Part shown: piece by piece, positions 36,276-45,083 of the stretch
How the letters are laid out: each line of letters starts with the position of its first letter
How positions within the stretch are numbered: the first letter of the stretch is position 1
Source: Roseibium sp.
GTDB lineage: Bacteria > Pseudomonadota > Alphaproteobacteria > Rhizobiales > Stappiaceae
Direction of reading: 5' to 3'
Assembly (NCBI GenBank): GCA_017643215.1
Contig: JAEPNV010000021.1
Coordinates: 1-64,000 of the forward strand
DNA: 64,000 bases
Notes under the pieces: model-generated
The model's input: only the letters and a program-made list of their open reading frames with translations
Told to the model about the DNA's origin: nothing
Databases searched by the model: none
Position numbers and translations under genes: made by a program

Positions 36276-37361
36276 TCAGTCAATACCGGTTGCAAGCCGC
36301 GTGGCGTAAGCACCGGTTTCGAAATCGGGCGGCAGGCGCACTTCGCACAGCATGTACCATTCCTCGATGTTGGCGAGCACAAGCGGTTCGAAGATGGCGT
36401 TGAGGGCGGCGACGGTCTCGGCGACCGGGTAGGTTTTCCCGGCCCGTTCCAGCGGCGGGCAGATGGTGAGGCGGAACCGCGCCCCGTCCAGGCGGTGCAG
36501 GTAAACGGGCACGAGCGTGCCGCCGGTCGCATTTGCGAGCTTGATGGCCACGACCGCGTTGCCGGCTTCAGGCATGAGCCGGCCGAAGCAGGGGAAATGA
36601 ACCTGGCGGTCGCGCACTTCGTCGATGAAGATCGTCATCGACGCTTCCCCGGCGGCCAGCAGCCGGCGCAGGTGAAAGGCGGAGCGCCGGCCGGGCGGAA
36701 ACAGGTACTGGTTGCGGGCTTTTCTGAGGCCGTAGACGATCCGGTTGGTGAACCGGCTGGGTTCGGGCTGGAACGGGCCGATGCTCGGGCCTGCAAATCC
36801 TTCGTGAATGGCGACAAACACCGCTTCCCAGGTGGCCAGATGAACGGAGGTGAAAAGGACCGGCCCGCCGCGGGCCTTCGCGGCCTCCAGGTGCTCCAGG
36901 CCGGCCACCTCGATCCGGCCTTCGCGCCACAGCCGGTTGACGATGGAAAACTCCGCGTTCGAGCGGCCGATATTGCGCCACCAGCGCAGGAGCCCGGCGT
37001 TTTTATCCTCGTCATCCTGCCAGCGGCCGGGCGTCAAGGCGGCAAAGTTCCGCGCGATCCGCTTTGCGAAAATCCGGCGCCGGTAGCGCCAAAACGCAAG
37101 TGGCGCCAATCGCGCGCCGAAGCCTGACACGAACGACGCGGGCAGTGCGGCCAACCCGTGATGCGCGATCGTATTCAGCCAGCCGTCAAACGGATGCCAG
37201 ATCCAATGGAGCCTTGCCGCCCGCTTGCGCACCGGATCCTGTGACCAAAGGTCGGAGATGGGCGGTGCGGGCGGTTCCTCCGGGCGGGTCTCGGAAAACG
37301 GAATGTCCGACAGCCGCGCCCGTTTCGCCGCCGTCCCGGCCGGCGGCCCGTCGTTCGTCAT
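36276..37361 (-). CDS. LpxL/HtrB-like lysophospholipid acyltransferase
   Basis: A 361-residue protein. A disordered, proline-rich N terminus (about 1-40) precedes the acyltransferase core. The catalytic HX4E motif is HLATWE at 174-179, after GPVLFTSV. Conserved downstream text includes FIDEVRDRQVHFPCFG and GTLVPVYLHRLDGARFRL. The family adds acyl chains to lipid A or to similar lipids at the inner membrane. The start overlaps the P450 stop (ATGA), so the two are coupled. The N-terminal hydrophobic anchor of LpxL is weak here (about 64-92). Confidence 0.82.
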   Translation of the reverse strand: MTNDGPPAGTAAKRARLSDIPFSETRPEEPPAPPISDLWSQDPVRKRAARLHWIWHPFDGWLNTIAHHGLAALPASFVSGFGARLAPLAFWRYRRRIFAKRIARNFAALTPGRWQDDEDKNAGLLRWWRNIGRSNAEFSIVNRLWREGRIEVAGLEHLEAAKARGGPVLFTSVHLATWEAVFVAIHEGFAGPSIGPFQPEPSRFTNRIVYGLRKARNQYLFPPGRRSAFHLRRLLAAGEASMTIFIDEVRDRQVHFPCFGRLMPEAGNAVVAIKLANATGGTLVPVYLHRLDGARFRLTICPPLERAGKTYPVAETVAALNAIFEPLVLANIEEWYMLCEVRLPPDFETGAYATRLATGID

Positions 37362-38764
37362 GAATGTCTCGGATGCAGCGTCATCGGCAGGTCTTCACCC
37401 GGCCGCAGGGTGAGACGGGCAACAGGTTGCACGTCGGTCCCGGGCGCCAGTCGCAGCTCGAACTGCTGGGCCAGGATCGCCAGGCTGAGGATCGCCTCCG
37501 TCAGCCCGAACTGCAGGCCCGCGCAGATCCGCGGGCCGATGCTGAAGGGCACATAGCCGTATTTGTTCGGTTTCCTGGCGTCGGGGTCGGTAAACCGTTC
37601 CGGGGTGAAGGCGTCCGGATCGTCCCACAGCTCCGGATTGCGGTGCATCAGCCAGGGCACGACCATGACCAGCGAGCCCTTGCGGATCGGCTTCTGGCTG
37701 ATGACCGTGTCCGCCATCGCCTCTCGGGCCAGAATCGGAACCGGCGGATAGAGCCGCAAGGTCTCCTCGATCACCGCACGCGTGTAGGGCAAGGTCTGAA
37801 CGTCCTTGAAACCCGGCATTTTGCCAGCGAGCACCGTGTCGAGTTCGTCGTGCAGTTTGGTCCGGACGCGGTCGGATTGCGACAGCAGGAACCAGGCCCA
37901 GGCGAGGGTGTTCGCCGTCGTTTCGTGCCCGGCCATGAAGATCACGGCCGCCTCGCTGCGGATCGCTTCGCGGCTGAGCGGCTTGCCGTCTTCATCGCGC
38001 GCTTCCAACAGACCGCCGATCACGGAGGCCTCGCCCTTTTCCTTTTGCGCCGCGTAGCTGTCGATGATCTCGTCCAGAACGGCCATGATCCGTTTCACCG
38101 AACTCTTGATGGCCCGGCCGCGGAATCGCGGCAGCCATTCGGGCAGGCCGAACATGGAAATCAGATCGACCTGGTCGATGTGGCGCTGATAGTCGGTGAA
38201 TCCCTCAACCACCTCGGCCGCGTAGTTCTCTCCCAAATTCCGGCCGAAGATCGTCCGGCAGATGATTTCAGCGGTCAAATGGGCCATGTCGGCCAGCGCA
38301 TCAACCGGCGCGCCGTCACCCTTTTTTTGCCACTCGGCCCGTTGTTCGGCGATGGTTTCCACCATGATCGGCGCAAATCCGGGCACCCTTGAGCCGTGAA
38401 TGATCGGCGCGACCACCTTGCGGCGCTTGGCCCAGATCTGGGTGTCGCTGACAAACAGACCGTCCCCGAGGAGCGGTTCCAGCGCATGTCGCATTTGCGG
38501 GCTCTTGCGCTGGAGCGCTTCGTGTTTGGTCTGGAAGGCTTCACGGACGACGTCCGGGCGGTTGCAGACCACGATTTCGCGCGACAGGACCTTCTGGCTG
38601 CGCAAGCGCCCCTTGAAGTCGTCCACCCCCCAGATCGACAGGAAATTCTTCCGCGCCATGCCGATCAAGGTCCAGATCGGCGGCATGTCGGTGTAGCGGA
38701 ACGGATAGGGCGGAACGTAGTCGGAAGACCCGCTTCGCTGCGCTTCCAATGCCTCGGCCGTCAA
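37358..38764 (-). CDS. Cytochrome P450
   Basis: A 468-residue P450. I-helix oxygen-binding motif AGHETTAN is at about 290, the K-helix is EETLRLYPPVP, and the heme loop is FSIGPRICAGLQFGLTEA with the thiolate Cys. It lacks a membrane anchor and a fused reductase, so it needs separate redox partners. The look is that of CYP4/CYP102-like fatty-acid or alkane hydroxylases, but substrate is not provable. It is directly coupled to a lipid acyltransferase gene, which supports a lipid substrate. Confidence 0.92.
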   Translation of the reverse strand: MTAEALEAQRSGSSDYVPPYPFRYTDMPPIWTLIGMARKNFLSIWGVDDFKGRLRSQKVLSREIVVCNRPDVVREAFQTKHEALQRKSPQMRHALEPLLGDGLFVSDTQIWAKRRKVVAPIIHGSRVPGFAPIMVETIAEQRAEWQKKGDGAPVDALADMAHLTAEIICRTIFGRNLGENYAAEVVEGFTDYQRHIDQVDLISMFGLPEWLPRFRGRAIKSSVKRIMAVLDEIIDSYAAQKEKGEASVIGGLLEARDEDGKPLSREAIRSEAAVIFMAGHETTANTLAWAWFLLSQSDRVRTKLHDELDTVLAGKMPGFKDVQTLPYTRAVIEETLRLYPPVPILAREAMADTVISQKPIRKGSLVMVVPWLMHRNPELWDDPDAFTPERFTDPDARKPNKYGYVPFSIGPRICAGLQFGLTEAILSLAILAQQFELRLAPGTDVQPVARLTLRPGEDLPMTLHPRHS

Positions 38765-38826
38765 AGCAAAGATCCTTTTGTCAAAACGGCTCTTGTCTTA
38801 GCGCCAATGGCGCGCGCTTGGAAGGT

Positions 38827-39231
38827 CTATCGGGGACGCACCCGGATCGCGGCAAGGGCAATGGCGGCCCAGCCGGCGATGATCAGCGTGCCGCCGGCCG
38901 GCGCGGACATGGGAAACAGGCGGCGGTCGGCGAAAGCCCGGCTTAACAGATCGCCGCAGAAGAGGGTCAGTCCGGCCGCCAGAAGCAACAGCGCGACGGG
39001 CAGGAACGGGATGCGGCGGACCTGAGCGAGACCGCCAAGCGCCAGGATCACCGGCGCATGGAACAACAGCATTTCCGCCGCCGTGCGCACCAAACCTGTT
39101 GTGTCGATATGGGCGGCGAGCGCCATCAGGATGACACCGGCGGCGCCAGCCAGCCCGCCGAGGATCAGGCACAGGCGCAAGACCGGCGTTGTCGGATCAT
39201 CCATCGTGGCGGGCATCTGGAGGCTCGTCAT
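38827..39231 (-). CDS. DUF423-like membrane protein
   Basis: A 134-residue protein. About four membrane helices: LRLCLILGGLAGAAGVILMALAA, MLLFHAPVILALGGLA, PVALLLLAAGLTLFCGDLL and GGTLIIAGWAAIALAAI. The layout and SAPAGGTLIIAGWAAIA near the end match small DUF423 proteins (YgdD-like). No function is established that I know of. The start MTSLQMPATMDD is chosen because upstream sequence is arginine-rich. It lies 55 bases after the M3 peptidase gene. Confidence 0.75.
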   Translation of the reverse strand: MTSLQMPATMDDPTTPVLRLCLILGGLAGAAGVILMALAAHIDTTGLVRTAAEMLLFHAPVILALGGLAQVRRIPFLPVALLLLAAGLTLFCGDLLSRAFADRRLFPMSAPAGGTLIIAGWAAIALAAIRVRPR

Positions 39232-39286
39232 CGCACGGTCCTTCTGGCCTGAGATCTGGACCCGGTGCGGCCGGGCCCTTCTCCCA

Positions 39287-41332
39287 TCATGCGGCCGTGA
39301 GCCCGCGTTTTTCAAGAAGCGCGTCGATCGTCGGTGCCCGGCCCCGGAACGCCTTGTAGGTTTCGGCAGGATCGGGCCGCCCGCCGGCCGAATAGATGTG
39401 CTGTCGCAACCGGTCGGCCGTCGCCGGATCGAAAACGTCGCCGCTTTCCTCGAACGCCCCGAATGCGTCCGCATCCATCACCTCCGACCACATGTAACTG
39501 TAGTAGCCGGCCGAATAACCGTCGCCGGTGAAGACGTGGGAAAAATGCGGCACCCGGTGGCGCATGATGATGGCGCCGGGCATGCCGATCTTCTCCAGGG
39601 CCTGTCGCTCAAACACGCCGGGATCGAAATCCGAAAGGTCGGTTTGCAGATGCAGCTCCAGATCGACCAAGGCCGATGCCGTGTATTCGACCGTCGCGAA
39701 CCCCTGATTGAAATTCTCCGCCGCCAGGACCTTGTCCAAGAGCGCCTTGGGCATCGGCTCGCCGGTCTGATAGTGGACCGCGAACCTGGACAGCACCTCC
39801 GGCTGCGACAGCCAGTGCTCGTAAAGCTGCGAGGGCAGCTCCACAAAATCGCGCGCCACGCGGGTGCCGGCGATCATGGGATAGGTCACATCCGACAACA
39901 GCCCGTGCAGGCCATGCCCGAATTCGTGGAACAGGGTGCGCGCGTCCTCGAAGGTGAGCAGTGCCGGCTGTCCATCCGGCGCCTTGGCGAAGTTCATCAC
40001 ATTGACGATGATCGGTTTTTGATCGGCGTCGACGCGTTGCTGGGTGCGAAAGGCGCTCATCCAGGCTCCGGACCGTTTCGATGGCCGGGCGAAATAGTCG
40101 CCCAAAAACAGCCCGACATGCTCGCCATCGGCGCCCATTACCTCAAAGACGCGGACATCCGGGTGATAGACCGGCAGACCGGAGAGTTCCTTGAACGAAA
40201 TGCCGAACAGGCGATGGGCCGTGTCGAAGGCGGCGTCGATGATCTTGTCGAGCTGCAGATACGGCTTCAGTTCCGCCTCGTTGAGGTCGTGTTTTTCGAT
40301 CCGGACTTTTTCCGCGTAGTGGCGCCAATCCCATGGCTCGATGGTGATGTTGTCACCGCGCCGGCGGGCGTAGTCCGCAAGATCGGTTTCTTCAGCGCGC
40401 GCCTTTTCAACGCCGGGCGCCCACACGCTCGTTAAAAGATCCCGAACGGCTTCGGGCGTTTTCGCCATGCTGTCGTCCAGTTTGAAATGCGCGAACGTAT
40501 CAAAGCCAAGCAGCCGGGCCTTTTCGGCGCGCAGAGACAGCGTCTCTGAAATGATCGCCCGATTGTCGGTGTCACCGCCGTTTTCGCCGCGGCTGGCCCA
40601 GGTGGTGAACGCCTCTTCGCGCAGGGCGCGGTTTTCGGAAAACTGCAAAAACGGCTCGATGAGCGAGCGGGACAGTGTGATCACATGTTTGCCGTCCTGA
40701 CCGCGCTCATGCGCGGCGCCGGCCGCCGCATCCAGCAGAAAACCGGGAAGTCCGGCCTTGTCCTCATCCGTTTCAAGGACAAGCTGATAATCCGCCTCGT
40801 CCTTCAAGATGTTCTGGGAAAACTGGGTTCCGAGCGTTGCCAGCCGCTGGGAGATGTCGGCCATCCGTGCCTTGCCGGTTTCATCGAGGCCCGCGCCGGC
40901 ACGCTGGAACATCGTGTGATAGCGCTCAAGAACCCGGGCCTGTTCCTCGTCAAGGTCCAGGGACGCGCGCGTGTCCCAAAGGCGCGCGATGCGGTCATGG
41001 AGCGCGGCGTTCAACAGCGTGTCGGAGGAATGTTTGGCAAGTTTGGGGGCAAGCGCCCGTTCGATCGCCTGCAGGTCGGGATTGGTGTGGGCCCCGGTCA
41101 GATTGTAGAAGGTGCTGGCGACCCGGGTGAGGCTCTTTCCCGATTTTTCCAGCGCTGCCACCGTGTTTTCAAAGGTTGGCGGGGCGTCCTGGCCGGCGAT
41201 GGTATCGATTTCCGCGCGGGCGTCCGTCATCGCCTGGTCGAAGGCCGGTTCAAAATGGTCCGGCGAAAGGTCCATGAACGGCGGCAGTTCAAACGGAGTG
41301 GACCAGTCGGTGAGAAGCGGATTGGCGGTCAT
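39287..41332 (-). CDS. M3-family oligopeptidase (oligopeptidase A / Dcp type)
   Basis: A 681-residue zinc metallopeptidase. The active site is FHEFGHGLHGLLSD (HEXXH) near residue 465, and the third ligand Glu lies in NFNQGFATVEYTASALVDLELH. N-terminal PLLTDWSTPFELPPFMDLSPDHFEPAF is typical of PrlC/Dcp. It degrades short peptides in the cytosol; no signal peptide. It heads a closely spaced minus-strand series with DUF423, P450 and acyltransferase genes. Confidence 0.95.
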   Translation of the reverse strand: MTANPLLTDWSTPFELPPFMDLSPDHFEPAFDQAMTDARAEIDTIAGQDAPPTFENTVAALEKSGKSLTRVASTFYNLTGAHTNPDLQAIERALAPKLAKHSSDTLLNAALHDRIARLWDTRASLDLDEEQARVLERYHTMFQRAGAGLDETGKARMADISQRLATLGTQFSQNILKDEADYQLVLETDEDKAGLPGFLLDAAAGAAHERGQDGKHVITLSRSLIEPFLQFSENRALREEAFTTWASRGENGGDTDNRAIISETLSLRAEKARLLGFDTFAHFKLDDSMAKTPEAVRDLLTSVWAPGVEKARAEETDLADYARRRGDNITIEPWDWRHYAEKVRIEKHDLNEAELKPYLQLDKIIDAAFDTAHRLFGISFKELSGLPVYHPDVRVFEVMGADGEHVGLFLGDYFARPSKRSGAWMSAFRTQQRVDADQKPIIVNVMNFAKAPDGQPALLTFEDARTLFHEFGHGLHGLLSDVTYPMIAGTRVARDFVELPSQLYEHWLSQPEVLSRFAVHYQTGEPMPKALLDKVLAAENFNQGFATVEYTASALVDLELHLQTDLSDFDPGVFERQALEKIGMPGAIIMRHRVPHFSHVFTGDGYSAGYYSYMWSEVMDADAFGAFEESGDVFDPATADRLRQHIYSAGGRPDPAETYKAFRGRAPTIDALLEKRGLTAA

Positions 41333-41437
41333 GAAGTTCCCTTTGGTCGGAAATCGTCTGGAATTGAATTGTCATATGGCGCAGCGGTTGCTTCAATCCA
41401 AATGACACGTCAGTCACCTATCGAATTTGGGGGCAAC

Positions 41438-41848
41438 ATGATCCGGTCAATGCCCATTTTGCAAGTCCGCGACGTCAATCACAGCGTGGCGTTTTATTGC
41501 GACAAACTCGGTTTCTTTTCGCATGGCACCTGGGGCGACGGACCGGATTTCGCGATCGTGCAAAACGGTGACGTCACAATCGCCCTTGACCGGGCGCAGG
41601 CCGACGGGCCGGTTCCAGCAAACCACTACTGGGCGGCGTATATCTATGTCGCAGATGCCGACGCGCTTTGCGCCCGCTACCGTTCAAACGGCGTGGAGAT
41701 CGTGCGCGAGCCGGAAGACGCGTTTTACGGCCTGCGCGATTTTGACGTCCGCGATCCGGACGGACACATCCTCGCCTTCGGGCACGATCTGGATGTCGGC
41801 AATCCACGTCCAGGTCTCATCAACCTGGACAACGATTCTGCAGGCTAA
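41438..41848 (+). CDS. VOC-family (glyoxalase/bleomycin-resistance fold) protein
   Basis: A 136-residue protein with the paired beta-alpha-beta modules of the VOC fold: MPILQVRDVNHSVAFYCDKLGF at the start and FYGLRDFDVRDPDGHILAFGHDL near the end, with metal-type Glu/His positions only partly kept. It may bind a small toxic compound or act as a dioxygenase-like enzyme. It is divergent from the M3 peptidase and convergent with the agmatine-deiminase-like gene. Confidence 0.85.
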   Translation: MIRSMPILQVRDVNHSVAFYCDKLGFFSHGTWGDGPDFAIVQNGDVTIALDRAQADGPVPANHYWAAYIYVADADALCARYRSNGVEIVREPEDAFYGLRDFDVRDPDGHILAFGHDLDVGNPRPGLINLDNDSAG

Positions 41849-41857
41849 AGGCGGCAC

Positions 41858-42958
41858 TCACGATACGGCTGGCTGCTGCTGGGTCGCGCAGTGAATACCG
41901 CCGCCGACCTCGCCGATCGGATCGACATTCAGCATGACGATCTCGCGGTCCGGATAGGTTTCACGCAATATCGCCTCGGCTTCAGCGTCCGTCTCCGGAT
42001 CACCGAATTCGGCCGCCACAACTCCGCCGTTGCAGACATAGTAGTTGACATAAGACGCCACAAAGTCGTGCGAGCGCACGCGCGGCGCATGCGGCGTTGG
42101 GACTTCTGTCAGTTCAAGACGCCGTCCTTTGGCATCCGTTGCCCGGCTGAGAATGTCATAGGTCGTTCTGGCGGAGACGGAAAACGGATCATCGTCGCCG
42201 TCCGGCGGAACCTGGAACAAAATCTGCCCCGGCGCCGCAAATCGGGCCAGCGCATCAATATGATCGTCGGTGATGTCGGATCCGGGAAGCCCCGGCGCCC
42301 AGATCATCTTCTCCGCGCCATAGGCGGCAAGCAGGCGGGCCTCGATCTCCGGTCGCGTCAGGGTGTTCCGGTTCGGATTCACCCAGCAGCTTTCCTGGGC
42401 GATCAAGGTGCCGTCGCCGTCGCTTTCCACGCCGCCCGGCTCGCCGACGAGTCCGCTGTCGAATACCCGGAGCCCGAGCCGGTTCGCGACCTGCCGCGCG
42501 ATTCGGCCGTCATTCACATGCACCTGCTTGTTGCCCCAGCCGTTGAAGTTCAACGAGCAGATGGCCAGTTCGCCCTCTTCGCCGATCACAAACAGAGGTC
42601 CGGAATCGCGGGCCCATAAATCGTCGGTGGGGATGTCCCAGATGTCGATATCGCCGGAAAGCCGGCGCCGGGCTTTCGCGACATGTTCGGGCGCCATCAG
42701 CATGACGACCGGCTCGAACGTTGCGATCGTGTTGGCAAGCCGGGCGATGGCGCCTTGAAGGTCCTCTAAAAACCACCGGTCGGGGTGGACGGTCCGGTTC
42801 ACCGGCCATTGCATGAACGTGCGCGCGTGGGCGTGTTCTTCCGCCGGGACATAGAACCCGTCCGGCGGACCGAACGGCATCGCCTGACCGGTCATGGGCA
42901 GACCTCCAACGGCAAGAAGGGTGGTCGATACCGTCAGGAAACGGCGGCGCGAGATCAT
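41858..42958 (-). CDS. Agmatine-deiminase-family protein with Tat signal
   Basis: A 366-residue protein. The N terminus MISRRRFLTVSTTLLAVGG is a twin-arginine signal (SRRxFL), cleaved near residue 26. The mature part matches the peptidyl-arginine-deiminase-type guanidino hydrolases: WDIPTDDLWARDSGPLFV, GGVESDGDGTLIAQESC, DDHIDALARF, and the nucleophilic Cys in GGGIHCATQQQP. The cytosolic agmatine deiminase AguA lacks such a signal. So agmatine or another guanidine would be hydrolysed in the periplasm, giving an N-carbamoyl amine. It is 670 bases from, and divergent to, the ABC importer. Confidence 0.85.
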   Translation of the reverse strand: MISRRRFLTVSTTLLAVGGLPMTGQAMPFGPPDGFYVPAEEHAHARTFMQWPVNRTVHPDRWFLEDLQGAIARLANTIATFEPVVMLMAPEHVAKARRRLSGDIDIWDIPTDDLWARDSGPLFVIGEEGELAICSLNFNGWGNKQVHVNDGRIARQVANRLGLRVFDSGLVGEPGGVESDGDGTLIAQESCWVNPNRNTLTRPEIEARLLAAYGAEKMIWAPGLPGSDITDDHIDALARFAAPGQILFQVPPDGDDDPFSVSARTTYDILSRATDAKGRRLELTEVPTPHAPRVRSHDFVASYVNYYVCNGGVVAAEFGDPETDAEAEAILRETYPDREIVMLNVDPIGEVGGGIHCATQQQPAVS

Positions 42959-43631
42959 GGCCGTCTTCCGGCAAGTGGCGACGTGCCTGAATGGTCCACG
43001 GTATGATCTCCCGCGGCCGTGATCACAGAAGGTCGTCCCGGTATTCCATAAAGCGTCTCAAGCTGCGCGATGCTGGACACACGATCCATTCCTTCTGCTC
43101 CCTGCCTCGGCGTGCGGCAATCGCCTCTTGTATGCGGTCTTGGCGGCACCCCGGTTGCCGGATCCATTCCGGGCACCGAGGGCGCACGTACCGCAACGGG
43201 AATATGATGACATCGGTTTCAAAACGGTGTCCGTTCGGCGTCGGACGGGTCCCTGGTCTTATAACTTTTGGCTAATGTGGCGTCCCGCTTTTTCGTCAGT
43301 GAATGCCAATGGTCGGATGTTGCACTGCATATAAATCTGGCCCGAAACCTAGTAAAACATGAACGAATTCCTTGTATTGCGGCGCATCAAATCGAGGTTT
43401 TCCTTTGACGCCTAAGATGACGTTTTTGGAAGGCCGTCCAGCGGTGCCCGGGATACCCGCGCCGATAGTCGTATTGCTTGGCCTTTGCGCTTCTTCTTAG
43501 AGTTTCGTCAGCTTGCAGCCGAGCGATGAGGGGTTGGGAAACCGGCCGGGGAAGCGCCTCGGGTTCTGCCGGCACGCTGCATTTCATTGATGCAGAATTT
43601 CATTGGCATTGGGCCTTTCTGGGAGGAAAGC
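42959..43631. other. Long intergenic region upstream of the ABC importer
   Basis: About 670 bases with no supported gene. Short open frames on the minus strand (42955-43176 and 43387-43587) lack ribosome sites and recognisable sequence. The stretch around 43260-43400 is relatively AT-rich and probably holds the promoter of the importer operon. Just before the importer the word ATTTCATTG is repeated at 43581 and 43597. Confidence 0.5.
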
Positions 43632-44987
43632 ATGACCCTGATTCGTAAACCACTGAGCCGTCGTTCTGTTCTGCGTGCAGGCGCGGCCGGCGGTGCATTG
43701 CTTGCAACACCAACACTTCTGACAAGCCGCGCATGGGCGCAAGGTTACCTCAACGAGCCAACCGGCTCGACGGTGACCCTTGGCTTCAACGTTCCGCAGA
43801 CCGGTCCCTACGCGGACGAGGGTGCGGATGAGCTGCGCGCCTACGAACTGGCGGTCGAGCATCTGAACGGCGAAGGCGATGGCGGCATGCTTGGCACCTT
43901 CTCGTCGAAGGCGCTCAAGGGCAACGGCATCCTCGGCAAGAAGGTCGAGTACGTGACCGGCGACACGCAGACCAAGTCGGACGCCGCCCGTGCATCGGCC
44001 AAGTCGATGATCGAAAAAGACGGCGCGATCATGATCACCGGCGGTTCGTCCTCCGGCGTGGCCGTGGCCGTGCAGGCGCTTTGCCAGGAAGCCGGCGTCA
44101 TCTTCATGGCCGGTCTGACCCATTCCAATGACACCACCGGCAAGGACAAACGGGCCAACGGGTTCCGTCACTTCTTCAACTCGTATATGTCCGGCGCGGC
44201 CCTCGCTCCGGTGTTGAAAAATGCTTACGGCGCCGACCGTAAGGCCTATCACCTGACGGCCGACTACAACTGGGGCTACACCACCGAACAGGCGGTGCGC
44301 GAATCAACCGAGGCGCTTGGCTGGGACACCGTCGAAACGGTGAAGACGCCACTCGCGGCGACCGACTTCTCAGCCTACATCACGCCGGTCCTCCAGTCCG
44401 ACGCCGACGTGCTCGTTCTGAACCACTATGGCGGCAACATGGTGAACTCGCTCACCAACGCGGTTCAGTTCGGTCTGCGCGACAAGGTCGTCAACGGCAA
44501 GAACTTCGAGATCATCGTGCCGCTTTACTCGCGCCTGATGGCCAAAGGTGCCGGCGCGAACGTTAAGGGTATCTTCGGGTCCACGAACTGGCACTGGTCG
44601 TTGCAAGACGAAGGCTCCAAGGCATTCGTGCGCTCGTTCGGCCAGAAGTACGGCTTCCCGCCGAGCCAGGCCGCGCACACCTGCTACGTCCAGGCGCTGC
44701 TTTATGCTGATGCCTGTGAGCGGGCCGGCACTTTCAATCCGTGCGGTGTCGTGGAAGCCCTGGAAGGCTTCGAGTTCGACGGTCTGGGCAACGGCCCGAC
44801 CCTTTACCGTGCCGAAGACCACCAGTGCTTCAAGGACGTCCTGGTCGTGAAGGGCAAGGAAAACCCGAGCTCTGAATTCGACCTTCTGGAGATCGTCGAA
44901 GTCACGCCGGTCGAGCAGGTGACCTACGCACCTGATCATCCCCAATTCGCTGGCGGCGCACTCGGCAGCTGCAACTCGGGCGCTTAA
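43632..44987 (+). CDS. Branched-chain-type (HAAT) ABC transporter, substrate-binding protein
   Basis: A 451-residue periplasmic protein. The N terminus has a twin-arginine signal, LSRRSVLRAGAAGGALL, ending near ASRAWAQ. The mature domain is a type I periplasmic-binding fold: VTLGFNVPQTGPYADEG at its start and GGSSSGVAVAVQALCQEAGVIFM in the first lobe. The family takes branched-chain amino acids, amides or urea; the Tat signal and the C-terminal CNSGA tail are unlike LivJ. GGGAGG lies before the ATG. It is first of a five-gene importer operon. Confidence 0.9.
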   Translation: MTLIRKPLSRRSVLRAGAAGGALLATPTLLTSRAWAQGYLNEPTGSTVTLGFNVPQTGPYADEGADELRAYELAVEHLNGEGDGGMLGTFSSKALKGNGILGKKVEYVTGDTQTKSDAARASAKSMIEKDGAIMITGGSSSGVAVAVQALCQEAGVIFMAGLTHSNDTTGKDKRANGFRHFFNSYMSGAALAPVLKNAYGADRKAYHLTADYNWGYTTEQAVRESTEALGWDTVETVKTPLAATDFSAYITPVLQSDADVLVLNHYGGNMVNSLTNAVQFGLRDKVVNGKNFEIIVPLYSRLMAKGAGANVKGIFGSTNWHWSLQDEGSKAFVRSFGQKYGFPPSQAAHTCYVQALLYADACERAGTFNPCGVVEALEGFEFDGLGNGPTLYRAEDHQCFKDVLVVKGKENPSSEFDLLEIVEVTPVEQVTYAPDHPQFAGGALGSCNSGA

Positions 44988-44997
44988 TGCCCCATGT

Positions 44998-45023
44998 CCG
45001 GCAGGGCGTTCGCGCCCTGCCGG
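44998..45023 (+). terminator. Intercistronic hairpin after the binding-protein gene
   Basis: CCGGCAGGGCG and CGCCCTGCCGG form a perfect 11-pair stem with a TTCG loop; only a short TTTCCTTT follows. It begins ten bases after the stop of the binding-protein gene and precedes the permease genes. Such hairpins usually stabilise the upstream message or partly stop transcription, so the binding protein is made in excess. Confidence 0.8.
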
Positions 45024-45083
45024 TTTCCTTTGAAAACGCGCGGGGGGCTCAGGCTCGCGCGCTCCTGATCCGAGCTGAGAGCT

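Noticed and set aside
39083-40435. A 450-codon plus-strand frame opposite the M3 peptidase gene
   Set aside because: It is antisense to a complete peptidase with HEXXH motif, so it is taken as a shadow.
42955-43587. Two short minus-strand frames in the long gap before the importer
   Set aside because: No ribosome site, no recognisable sequence, and codon use like non-coding DNA.
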